A stretch of 61,479 nucleotides of DNA from Cerioporus squamosus (lineage: Eukaryota; Basidiomycota; Agaricomycetes; Polyporales; Polyporaceae): positions 1-61,479 of the forward strand of contig JABYQS010000195.1 of NCBI GenBank assembly GCA_022592435.1, given 5' to 3'. Position numbers and translations under genes: made by a program. The notes beneath the pieces were generated by a model. That model ran no database searches, was not told where the DNA came from, and worked only from the letters and a program-made list of their open reading frames with translations. Within the stretch, counting starts at the first letter, position 1. Each line of letters begins with the position of its first letter. This document shows, piece after piece, positions 42,546 to 52,937 of the stretch.

Positions 42546-45500
42546 ATGCCACTCGACCTATCCAAACTCTGCGCCGACACACTCTTCGGCGGTGGATGCA
42601 CGGTTCCTAACTGTCCCAAGGCCAATCACCACGCTTCCAGGTTTTGCGATCTATGCGCTGCTATATGCTTCTCTCCTTCTGCATACTCTGCCCACGTAGG
42701 AGGAGCCAACCATCGTCGCAAAGCTGCTGCGGCTGCAAGCGGTATCCCGGAGACGTGGATTCACTGCCCAGTATGCGATATTCAAGTGTTGGGTCCAGTT
42801 GTCTGGAAGGACCACATCCTCGGTGGCCCCCATTCAAGGCGGTCCGCTAGCCATGGTGTCGCCCCGGAAGACGTACAACCCGTCGTTCCTCCAGAGAGTC
42901 AGTACAAATCCTGTGCGCTCTGCAAGGAGGCTGTTCCGATTCGTCGCTGGCGTGGGCACGTTGCTAGCGCTTCGCACACGAGACGCGAAGGACACGCATT
43001 GCTACGTTCGACTTTCGAGCGGTCGGCGCAGAATAGGAACGGTCTGTCCATCTCTCATGAAGATTCTGGGTTGGACTTTGGGGTTGTAAGCCTCGAGGAC
43101 GCGATCGCGGGTGTTCAGGTAAACGTTTCCATATCGGCCTCGACTCCGGCTTCCATCCTCCGTGCGGAGATCTCTCGCAATGTGGGCCAGGATGCCTCTC
43201 CGTGAGTTTGCGTTCTCGTTCGTGACATCGATGTCTAACGCGAGCTCACAGGTTTTCTGTCGACATCACCGAGACGCATATCGCACCGGGCGAAGTCGTC
43301 CTCGTCCCTGTCTCCTTCCGTCACGACAAGCGCGGCCGTTTCGAAGCCAGGCTCGAAATCGTATTCCAGGGTGTGGGAGCTACCAGTGGGAGTACCCTGA
43401 TGACGCGCTCTGTCCAGGGAGTCGTCGGAGCAGCGGTCGAGCGGGAACTGCTGAAACCTGTCAGCAACTACGTGCGCAGACGTCGAGCCCCATGGCACCA
43501 CAAACGTCCCACTGTATCAGGAGATCGTCCTCCCGCCATCAGCACACTACCTTGGGTCGTGAGACTCACACGGGCTCCCATCCCGTCTGGCCTCGCAGAA
43601 TTGTTGAAGACAGGCCATCCGCAGGAGGTCATTGCGTTCGTCCGTATGAAGTATATGCAGTCCTTGGAAACTCCTTCCAAGGGAAATCATGCTATGTTCT
43701 TCCGCGCTTTGCTGTGGATCGAGGAGGCTCGAGCCGTGTAAGTCATTCACCACTCATGCGAATATTTTCAAGACGCTGATATAGACCTAGCGAGGACCTG
43801 CATATGTACGACCTCACGGATGTACAGATCAGTCGGGATGGGAATCTCCACACGTGCGTTCGATTTTAGACTCGACGTGGAACTCGATGCTGACTAGGTT
43901 CCCTTTTTCAGTCTCAGAGTGGAGGGGCTAGCCGAGAAACGACCAAGTGTCGTCGTCGGTGAGACAATGAATCGTTCTCCGAGTTGGGTTATTACTAACA
44001 TGGTGTTGCACCGTAGGAGATACCATTCAGGTGCAGGAAGCAAATGCGCCTGCTGGACGAACCTACGAAGGGTTTGTCCACACGGTTCGCCTTGACGGGA
44101 TCCGAGTCAGTTTCCACCGAAGCTTCAATGCCATTGGAAAGTTGTTCAACGTATGTTTCCAACTCAACCGAGTTCCTCTTCGTCGCCAGCACCAGGCTTT
44201 GGTCGTCCAGACTCCAGCGCATCAGCGGCTGCTTTTCCCCAAACCTACACAGGCAGGCTTAGTACAGGCGTTGGGACCTAACGACTCTCCTATTACGCTC
44301 TTCAATAAGGCCATCTCTACGAACCCACCGCAGCTCCAAGCGGTGAAATCCATCCTCAACCTCAGGCCTGGCAATGCACCCTTCCCCCTCTTCGGCCCGT
44401 GAGTGATAATGCGATCAGTATTCCCTAGCCATACTGACTTGCTATGCGTGAAGCCCTGGAACCGGTAAGACCGTAATCGTGGTAGAATCCACCCAACAGA
44501 TTATCTCGCGAAAGCCGACCGCAAAGATCCTCGCCTGCGCTCCGAGTAACAGCGCCGCAGACATCATCGCGCAGAGACTCACTGTCCTGAATCCTAACGA
44601 GATGTTCAGGTGTAACGCGGCGTCTCGCGACCCCGCCTCACTCCCTGCCGTCCTTGCTCCATACACGCTCTACGAGGGGGATCACTACGCCCTGCCGTCG
44701 AAGGCGAAGCTCATGAGCTACAAGCTGACGGTCACCACGTGCGGCAACGCCTCATTTGCACACAACATCGGCATCCCGCAAGGCCACTACACCCACATCA
44801 TCGTCGACGAGGCTGGGCAGGCTTCGGAACCCGAGGTCCTTACCGCTATCAAGGCGATGGCGGGGCCGAACACCGTCGTGGTACTGGCCGGTGACCCAAA
44901 GCAACTCGGCCCTGTCATTCGCTCCAGCATCGCTCGCGAGCTGGGTCTGGGGAAGAGCTACCTCGAGCGGCTGCTCGAGCTGCCTCTCTACAACGGCGCA
45001 ACAGCTCGCGGTAGATCGTGAGTGCCCGCTGTTGTGTTCTTCTCTCCCAGATTCTGTCGATCAACCTACTCGCATAAAGATATGTCAAGCTGGTCAAGAA
45101 CTATCGTTCGCACGACGCAATCCTACGCTACCCGAATGAGAAATTCTACGACGATGAGCTCGAAGTGTGCGGCCCACACGCCCAGATCAACTACTTCCTT
45201 GGTTCGCCGCAGCTCGTATCCCCCAAGTTCCCTGTTGTGTTCCATGCGGTCTCGGGGCAGGACGAGCGCGAAGCGTCGTCGCCTTCATACTTCAACATCG
45301 ATGAGGCTTCCCAAGTCAAGGCCTACTGTCAAGCGCTCCTCGAGGACCGTTCGCACCCCATCCGTGCGTGATACTTCTGGACGTTCCGGGCCTGTAGTAT
45401 TCACGGTGCTTCTGAATCTAGGAGCGGAGGACATTGCGGTCGTGACGCAGTACCATGGTCAGGTCATGAAGATCCGCAAATTACTCCGCCAGGCGGGCCT

Positions 45501-46072
45501 GGACGGAGTCACCGTCACCAGCGTCGAGAACATCCAGGGTCAGGTACGCTTCGCGTCTCCTCCTGGTACTGCTCGCGGTCGCTCAGTGTCATTGGCATGT
45601 CTAGGAACGTATGGTCATCATCATCTCGACGGTGCGAAGCAGCAGGGACCTTCTCTCATACGATTCCAAGTTCACCCTCGGTTTCGTTTCGAACCCGCGT
45701 CGATTCAATGGTATGATGACAGCTGTCTCTCTACACGTTTAGAATTGAATTGACAGCATGGGATGGGCTCTCTTCTTCCTAGTTGCGGTGACTCGCGCCC
45801 AAGCGCTCCTCATCGTGGTGGGCGACCCGACCGTGCTTTCCATCGACCCGCTGTGGAGAGGCTTCATGAACTACATCTACACGCACAGCGGATGGCGCGG
45901 TCCGCCACCTTCTTGGGATGTCAACGCGGCGGTGAAGGCCGTGGGAGACTACGCGGAGGAGATTAAGGAGGCCGCTGCTGCTGAGCTGAACGCGTTCATG
46001 GAGCGTTTCCAAGAAGGGGACGATCTTGAGGGAGGCGCCAACTATGACCGCGCTTTCCGGGAGATGGACTGA
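42546..46072 (+). CDS. Zinc-finger MOV10/SDE3-like RNA helicase B
   Basis: Same architecture as helicases A and C, on the plus strand, from ATG 42546 to TGA at 46072. The N-terminus has a CCCH-like finger with C-x4-H instead of C-x3-H (CPKANHH), then three U1-type C2H2 fingers (CDLC, CPVC and CALC, each with H-x5-H). Checked junctions are in phase, including 43201/43252, the GPPGTGKT split near 44400, the one after GRS near 45018, the C|GA join near 45364, and the GQ|ER join near 45543. Helicase motifs: [48 protein letters not shown] and [12 protein letters not shown]. The motif before VIIISTV is altered to ENIQGQ (EEFQGQ in A). The gene appears intact, about 950 residues. Helicase C follows after 414 bp in the same direction, suggesting tandem duplication. 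Confidence 0.9.
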
Positions 46073-46486
46073 TCATATTTCTTGATACACCGCTAGTCTA
46101 TCCCATGCTCAGTATCTGCACCGTTTTAGCTGTGCGTTGTCACGCCTTCAGTAGCTTCAGTGTTCAGGATGATTCAGGAGGACGTGCTTTTCCAACAGCG
46201 CGTACACATCTGTACACGCGCCTACACGCGCGGCCCAAGCGCGAGCGCCTACGATTTGCGTCTCTCCTCCGTCTCCGAACCTCCGAGCGAGGCCACGCTA
46301 CTGCCAGCCAGTCGCTCGGAAGCAACGGGGTCCGCCATATCCGGCCAGGAGTTCAGCAGAGCGTGCTCCTCGCGGCCTCGTGGATGCTACGCGTTTGCTG
46401 GCAGTCTCTCTGAGTCGGACCCCTGAAGTTCACAGTCCGCACTACCCGTCACCTTGGTTCCCTCCTGCTCATTGATTGCGCGTAAG

Positions 46487-49400
46487 ATGCCACAAGTCCT
46501 TTTTGCTTACTGCCCCCAAGCTCTCTATGGAAGCGGTTGCTCTGATTCCTCCTGCCCATTGCTACACGACGCAAAGTACTGCAAGCTATGTGCTGTCATC
46601 TGCGAACCGGCATCAGCGTACGAAGGCCACCTCCAAAGCTCAGCACATACCAAGAAATCCACCCGGAAGGCTCTTTGGCAGTATTGCACCCTCTGCCGTA
46701 TTCCGATCACCGCGGAAGTCTGGTCCATCCATGTTGCTGGTCGGAAACATCATAGGCATGCCGCCTCGCGAGGTATCGATCCCAACGCCGTGGAGCCGAC
46801 GGATCCACCCAGGAACGAGCCCAGTTTGAGGTATTGCGAGCACTGCGATCTCACCTTAAACCTGGAGTCGTGGGCAGCACACACCAACGGCGCGAACCAC
46901 CGGACACAGGAGAAGCACGCGGCCTTCCAGACTGCATTCGAGCAAGCGACAAGGCATAGAGACGGTGTCTACGTTTCCCATGTCGACGGGTTGGACTTCG
47001 GCGTGGTCTCCATTGACGCGGCTCGACAAGGTCTTGGGGCCCACATCTTGGTCGAAACGGAGGACGCGACTCCGGTCTCAGTCACGTCCCTGGATATCTA
47101 CTCCAGATTTCGCACCGGACACGGGAAGACTGACATGCCGTGAGTGCATACACTGTTGCAGATCCATAGTATACCACACGCTTACTAACGTTTGGATGTC
47201 TTGCAGGTTCTACGTTGATACTCCCACACCGGTGCTTGTTGAACCTGGACAGACGGTGCGAATCCCCGTCCGTTTCCAGAGGCACCGCCGAGGACACTAC
47301 GAGGAGCAACTGCTCATCACGTTCCAAGGGAAGGACGAAGACAAGTTCGTCATCGCCCGGCGGCTCCGAGCCATTGTCGGTGACGCAGCAGACCACGAAG
47401 CCCTCAAACCCTCGAAACCATATATCCGCAACCCTCGCGCACGGTGGCGGCGAGATCTTCCGACCGTCTCCGGCGAGAGACCGCCATCCCTGCTGGCTGC
47501 GCAATGGGTGAAGAAGTTGCCTCAGGCACACATACCGTTCAAGCTCGCCGAGCTGCTCAGGTCGGGCAATCCAGAGGAGGTGGACGCCAGAGTCAAGGAG
47601 AAGTACTTCAGCGATGCACTGAAGCTGGGCAACCATCGGTTGCTCTTCGCGAGGCTACTGTGGATTGAAGAGAGCCGCACCATGTGAGCGGATCGCATCT
47701 GATGTCTATGTCTCGATCTTGACTTGCTCACACTCGGCACAAGGGAGGACATGCGGAGGTATGACATGGTCGACGTGGAATTTGTGCGAGACGGAAGGCT
47801 ATTCTGGTACGTGCATAGTTTGCGCACTCGTGGGTGGCCACTGATCAGGATTATTCACATTCTATAGCTTGGAAGTCCCAGGATTAGCCGAGAAGCGACC
47901 TAGCGTCATGATTGGTTAGTCTTGTGCAGCTTCATTGTTTCCTCGACAGGGCAGGTCTGACCAGGGTACTTATCAGGCGATGCTATCAAGGTACAGGCTG
48001 CTGACGGTGCTGAGGAGCGAACGCACGAAGGGTTCGTCCACGACGTCCGACTGGAAACCATCCGTGTTAGTTTCCACGGATCGTTTCGTGCCGATGGCAG
48101 ACGTTACAACGTCTGCTTTCAGCTGAACCGAATTCCGCTCAGGCGACAACACCAGGCATTGAACTCGTCCCTTCCTGTACCGCAGCGTGTCCTCTTCCCG
48201 GATCCTGGACAGGAAGGTCTCGAACGATCCCTGGGTCCCAATGATCACTCCATCGACCCGTTCAACGTACTCGTGGCCACGAACCCTGCCCAGCTTCAGG
48301 CGGTCAAGTCAATTTTGCAGCTTCGTGCGGGAGCCGCTCCCTTTGTTATATTCGGGCCGTGAGTGAATTGCTTCATTCACAACATTCTCCTGACACGCCG
48401 AGTACCCAGGCCCGGTACTGGTAAAACTGTAACCATGGTCGAAGCGATACGGCAAATCCTCCATAGCAACCCGATTGCGCGAGTGCTTGTGTGTGCGCCG
48501 AGCAATAGTGCTGCTGATATCATTGCTCTACGCATGGCCTCGTTGTCCCCGGAGGAGATGTTCCGCTGCAACGCTGCGTCTCGCGATCCTGCCTCCCTCC
48601 CAGATACACTCGTTCCATACACCTTGCGCATGACGAACCACTACGCCATACCGCCTCTCGAAACACTCCAGAAGTACCGCGTTATCGTATGCACCTGCGG
48701 CACCGCCTCTTTTGCGTACAACGTCGGCATGGAGCGCGGCCATTTCAGCCATATATTCGTGGACGAAGCAGGTCAGGCGACTGAACCTGAAGTCCTGACA
48801 GCTATCAAAACTATTGCTTCGGAGGATACCCGAATCGTACTGTCCGGAGATCCTAAGCAATTGGGTCCGATTGTGCGATCGAGCATCGCTCGAGATCATG
48901 GCCTCGCTGTAAGCTACATGGAGAGGCTCATGGAACGTGGGGTATATGACGCCGAGCATCGCGGTATCTCGTGAGTTGCAATTTCCCTACATGCATCTCC
49001 TCCTCGCAACTGAATTCGCCACAGGTGGATCAAGCTGCTTCAGAACTACAGGTCGCACCCCTCCATCTTAGCTTACCCGAACGAGAAGTTCTACGAAGAA
49101 GAGCTTGAAGTGTGCGGCGACCGCGCGGTCACCCATTCCTTCATCGACTCTCCTCAGCTGGAGTCGCCGAAATTCCCCATCGTGTTTCATGCGATTGCAG
49201 GTCACAACGATCGCGAATCGACTTCGCCATCCTACTTCAACATCGATGAGGCGTCAGAGGTCAAGGCGTACGTACAAGCCCTTCTCGACGATCGTGGCTT
49301 CCCTATTCGTGAGTCCTTCCGAGCCTCTACCAAGAGCACATACTTAGCTGGTCTCGAATATGGTCCTGCAGAGGCTCGAGAAATCGGCGTGATCACGCCA

Positions 49401-50018
49401 TACCATGCGCAAGTTCGCAAGATCCGCAAGCTCTTGCGGGACGCTGACTGTGCAGACGTAGACGTGGGTAGCGTCGAAATATTTCAAGGACAGGTGCGCC
49501 CTAAATTAGCTCCCGATGTTCCCTGCTCAGGCTGACCTGTGGGTATACCAGGAACGTAAAGCTATCATCATCTCTACCGTCCGAAGCAGTGCCGACCTCC
49601 TCGCATACGATGCGAAGTTTACTCTCGGCTTCGTCTCAAATCCTAGGAGATTCAACGGTATGCCATTCCATCCTCTCTTCCACTACCTGGCGAGTATCGA
49701 GCTCACAAGCGAACAGTCGCGGTGACCCGCGCGCAAGCGCTCCTGATCGTCGTCGGAGACGCGTCGATACTCTCCGTCGACCCCATCTGGAGGGGATTCA
49801 TGAACTATGTCTTTCTGAACGGTGGGTGGCGGGGAGATGCACCGACCTGGGACGTGCACGCTCCTGTGCGGACCGACGGCGACTATGCTGAAGAGCTGCA
49901 AGACGCCCTAGCGGCAGATATGAACGCGTTCATGACACGTCTCACTGGGGGTGAAGTAGGGGGCGAAGACTTGGAGGGCGATGCGAACGTGGACAGGCCT
50001 TTCCAGGAGGCAGACTAG
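46487..50018 (+). CDS. Zinc-finger MOV10/SDE3-like RNA helicase C
   Basis: Tandem paralogue of helicase B. The ATG at 46487 opens a CCCH finger (C-x8-C-x4-C-x3-H) and three U1-type fingers (CKLC, CTLC, CEHC). The region after them ([13 protein letters not shown]) matches A and B. Exon junctions were followed through: CC|G FYVD near 47140, AT|G EDM near 47684, TG|C LEV near 47807, G|GC DAIKV near 47914, CC|G PGTGKT near 48360, and TC|G WIKLLQ near 48972. Motifs [48 protein letters not shown] and [12 protein letters not shown] are all present, so the enzyme should be active. The fingers and helicase core are more alike between B and C than either is to A by eye. Expected to act in RNA silencing or RNP remodelling, by family. 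Confidence 0.9.
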
Positions 50019-50291
50019 GGCTATGTTTCGTGGCGATCTTGCGTATGGTTGAGCTTGTCGGGAATCCTTGAGTCTTACATTATCTAGGCACTTGCGTCAT
50101 AACAGGGCTGAAGCCTGAACCTCGGCTACTAAGTCAGTTCCTCATCAACAGTACTAGTACTTACGGTCGACGTATGACAGATGTCATGCGAAACATTTAG
50201 CATATAATAAAGTACCTTCATAGTCCATCGAAAGCAATCTACCGTATATATACCTCGCAGCCTAGCAGATAGCACCAAGGCCGGGGAAGAC

Positions 50292-52626
50292 TCAACCTCG
50301 CGGCGAGCGCCGTCCCACCGAGTCGCGCGGCGTATGGCTCCCGCTCCTCGACCCATGCCCGCTCATCCTTCTCGCATGCCCATTACCGTTCCCATTCCCA
50401 AAGCGCTCCCTCCTTCCCGAGCGCAGCGCAGTCCGCTCGTCCGCCTCGAGCTCGTCGTCCTCCGCCTCGTGCAGCGTATCGAGTCCCAGCCCGTCCGCGT
50501 CCCCATCCTCGTCGTCCTCGAACGCCTGGAACAGCGTCTGGCTCTGATTCCGATACAGACTGCTCCGGCGCCCATGCGCAGGCGAGAATGGCATGGTGCC
50601 CCCGATGGGCGTGCCTGCCGCGCCGTTCCACCCGTCGATCGACATGCGCCCGTGGATGCTCAGGCGCGGGTTCATGAGCCCGGACTCGAGCGCGGAGTGG
50701 TGTGGGTGCGCGACGGCCGCGGGATCTGGCTTGCGCGAGATCTCGAGCAGGTGCACGCCGAGGAAGGTGACGATGAAGCCGGCAAGGAGGGAGATGGAGT
50801 TGGCGGGGTCGTCGGTGTTGAAGCCCTGGAAAAGGATGACGGACGCGACGATCGTCGCCGTCGAGAAGCCGACGTAATACATCGGGTTCACGCTGTGAGA
50901 TACCCGTTGGTGAGACATTGAGATAGGAACGGGGACGGAGGGAGGAGGGTGACGTACACATTGGTGGAGAAGGTGTCGAGGGCTTTGTTGAAGTAGTTCA
51001 TCTGCACAAGGATGCACACCGCGACGGTGATGCCGAAAACGTATGTGCTCGGATGCGAGAACTGATTGTTTCCCGCTAATGTGAGCTTGACGGCCACGCC
51101 GAAGCCCTTGATCGCCATGACGGACACGGAGCCGACGAGCGAGCATATTGAGATGTACACGACGGGGTTCGTCCGCCCATATTTGGGCACGACGAGGTAT
51201 ATCATCACCAGACTGAAGACGAGTACTGTGAAGCAGTACATCATGAAGCCTGTGAGCGCAGTCAGTCTCGACGTCTCGAAGACCAGCAGATAAAGTGAAT
51301 TGGCTAGGAGCAAAGTTATGAACCCAAATCAAGTCCCAATATCCAGAAGATTGGGGCCCTACTCGCCGTTCCAACCGTTCAGAAGGCAAGTATCAAGCCA
51401 CAGGGGTCAAGAGAGCCATGCTTCAGTACGCCGGACCGCCCTGTCCTATAATTGCAACCCTCACGCTGCTGCCTGTCATGATCATTCTCTAAATTGCCAA
51501 AAGAAAGCAGTCGGAAGCGAATGTCCTGTATGGGCGGGGAGTGCACGAGAGTATAGCCCCGGAGTAAGGGTATGCGGAGGGCAGCAATGAGGATCAGCCT
51601 AGACTGGTTGACAGAAGCGCGGATGAAAGCTTGCTCGCTAAGTCCGTTGACGGATCCTCAACTCCGCGAACGAATGTCCACGAGTTGGACCTCGAGTTAC
51701 TGCGCACCGAAGGCTAGCGCGAAACGACCCACATCAACGTGCTTTGCCGTCAGGCGTGTGCATTCAGATAGGCGTGCATTTGCTATAGTCGCGCGAAACA
51801 AATCTCCTCCCAGATCACAGCTGGACAGACCATCCAAGCGGGAATTGCGCCCGGCAGCAGTTATAATGCGGCCCGCCTGTCGAGCTTCCACCGAGCTCTG
51901 CCGGGGTCATGTCCAGACATATCCGGAGGAGTTTTTGAAGCGGAAGAGAACTGATCACAGAACGTACCTGGCTGTAGTGCAAAGTGTAGAATCTCGTCCA
52001 CTGTTTGCACGTCCTTATCTGGGGGTGCGTGTAGCACGATGATGAGGGAGCCCAACAGGCATAGCGAGCAACCCAATCGTCCCAGGTGGCCGAGCTCTTC
52101 GTTCAGAAGAAAGGATGCAAGTATTGCGCTGCGAGAGAACGTTGAGCATGACGGGGCGCATTGCGCGTAGGAAGGCAGACAGGACGTACCCGATTATGAC
52201 GCTGAGTGCACCCAGAGGAGTGACAAGTATTGGGGGCGCGAAGGTGTACGCCGCGAAGTTTGCGACTGCAAAGGGACTTCACAAGCTGCAGAGAAGAGAG
52301 ATACCGCGCAGACATACCTTCGCCAACGATTACTTGTGCAATACGATCAGACCCGCCGTACGCACGCCCGAGAATGCTCCCACTCACATGTTGACATGCC
52401 CGCCCACCATATCGGATTCTTGAGGTATGTGTAGCTCTCCGTGGCTTGGGAGTATGCAGATGCCTCTCCGGCTTGGTTAAGACCCTAGTGTCCGGCAGCT
52501 AAGTCGAGGCATAGGGATAGGTTGCGTGCAGAGGAAGCCGACCTTTTTGGTGAGGATGAAGCTCGTCCCAATAGCGAGCGAGCTGGATACAGCTAGCGCG
52601 AGCCCGATGTACCTGTCCTCGACCAT
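50292..52626 (-). CDS. NIPA-type magnesium transporter
   Basis: NIPA/DUF803 family, multi-pass Mg2+ transporter of endosomal or plasma membranes. Starts MVEDRYIGLALAVSSSLAIG at 52626. Next exons give LNQAGEASAYSQATESYTYL, NPIWWAGMST, ANFAAYTFAPPILVTPLGAL, IGYVLSAFLR and GCSLCLLGSLIIVLHAP. After a long intron come GFMMYCFTVLVFSLVMIYLV, ISICSLVGSVSVMAIKGFGV, CILVQMNYFNKALDTFSTNV and NPMYYVGFSTATIVASVIL. The cytosolic C-terminal tail is Ser/Gly/Arg-rich and ends at 50292. About nine hydrophobic segments are visible. The intron between exons ending near 51964 and starting near 51256 is about 710 nt, ten times longer than its neighbours. The gene is divergent from aminopeptidase P, with 311 bp between ATGs. 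Confidence 0.9.
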
Positions 52627-52937
52627 TGCATAGAAGTCGTCAGGTATGTGTAGTGAGAAGGAGCGTGGTTTGTAGACCGGGTTTCTATTCGCCGGGAAAG
52701 TCGAGACAAGAAGAGCGAGCAAGGGTTCGAGCCAGAGAAAGGAGAAGCGTGCGCACGGCGTCCTCAACGCGCGGCAGGAGAGACTATACACGCGTGGTGC
52801 GTGAGGGCGCGACAGGCGAGGAGGACGAGGAGGAGAACGTGGAGGACGAGGAGAACGGCGTGCCACGCATGTCGCGCGCCCACGGCTTTGCGAATTCGCT
52901 CACGCGGTCCTTGGCCCGGTCCTTCCAAGTTCCTCGG
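52627..52937. promoter_or_regulatory. Shared divergent promoter, NIPA gene and aminopeptidase P
   Basis: Only 311 bp separate the two divergent ATGs (or 419 bp if aminopeptidase P starts at 53046). It is GC-rich, with a repeated gaggacgaggagg-type stretch near 52815-52860 and no TATA box on either side. Transcription of the two genes is likely coupled. Confidence 0.4.

Noticed and set aside
50334..50921. Plus-strand frame of 195 codons
   Set aside because: Antisense to the NIPA C-terminal exon, which has clear membrane segments on the minus strand.
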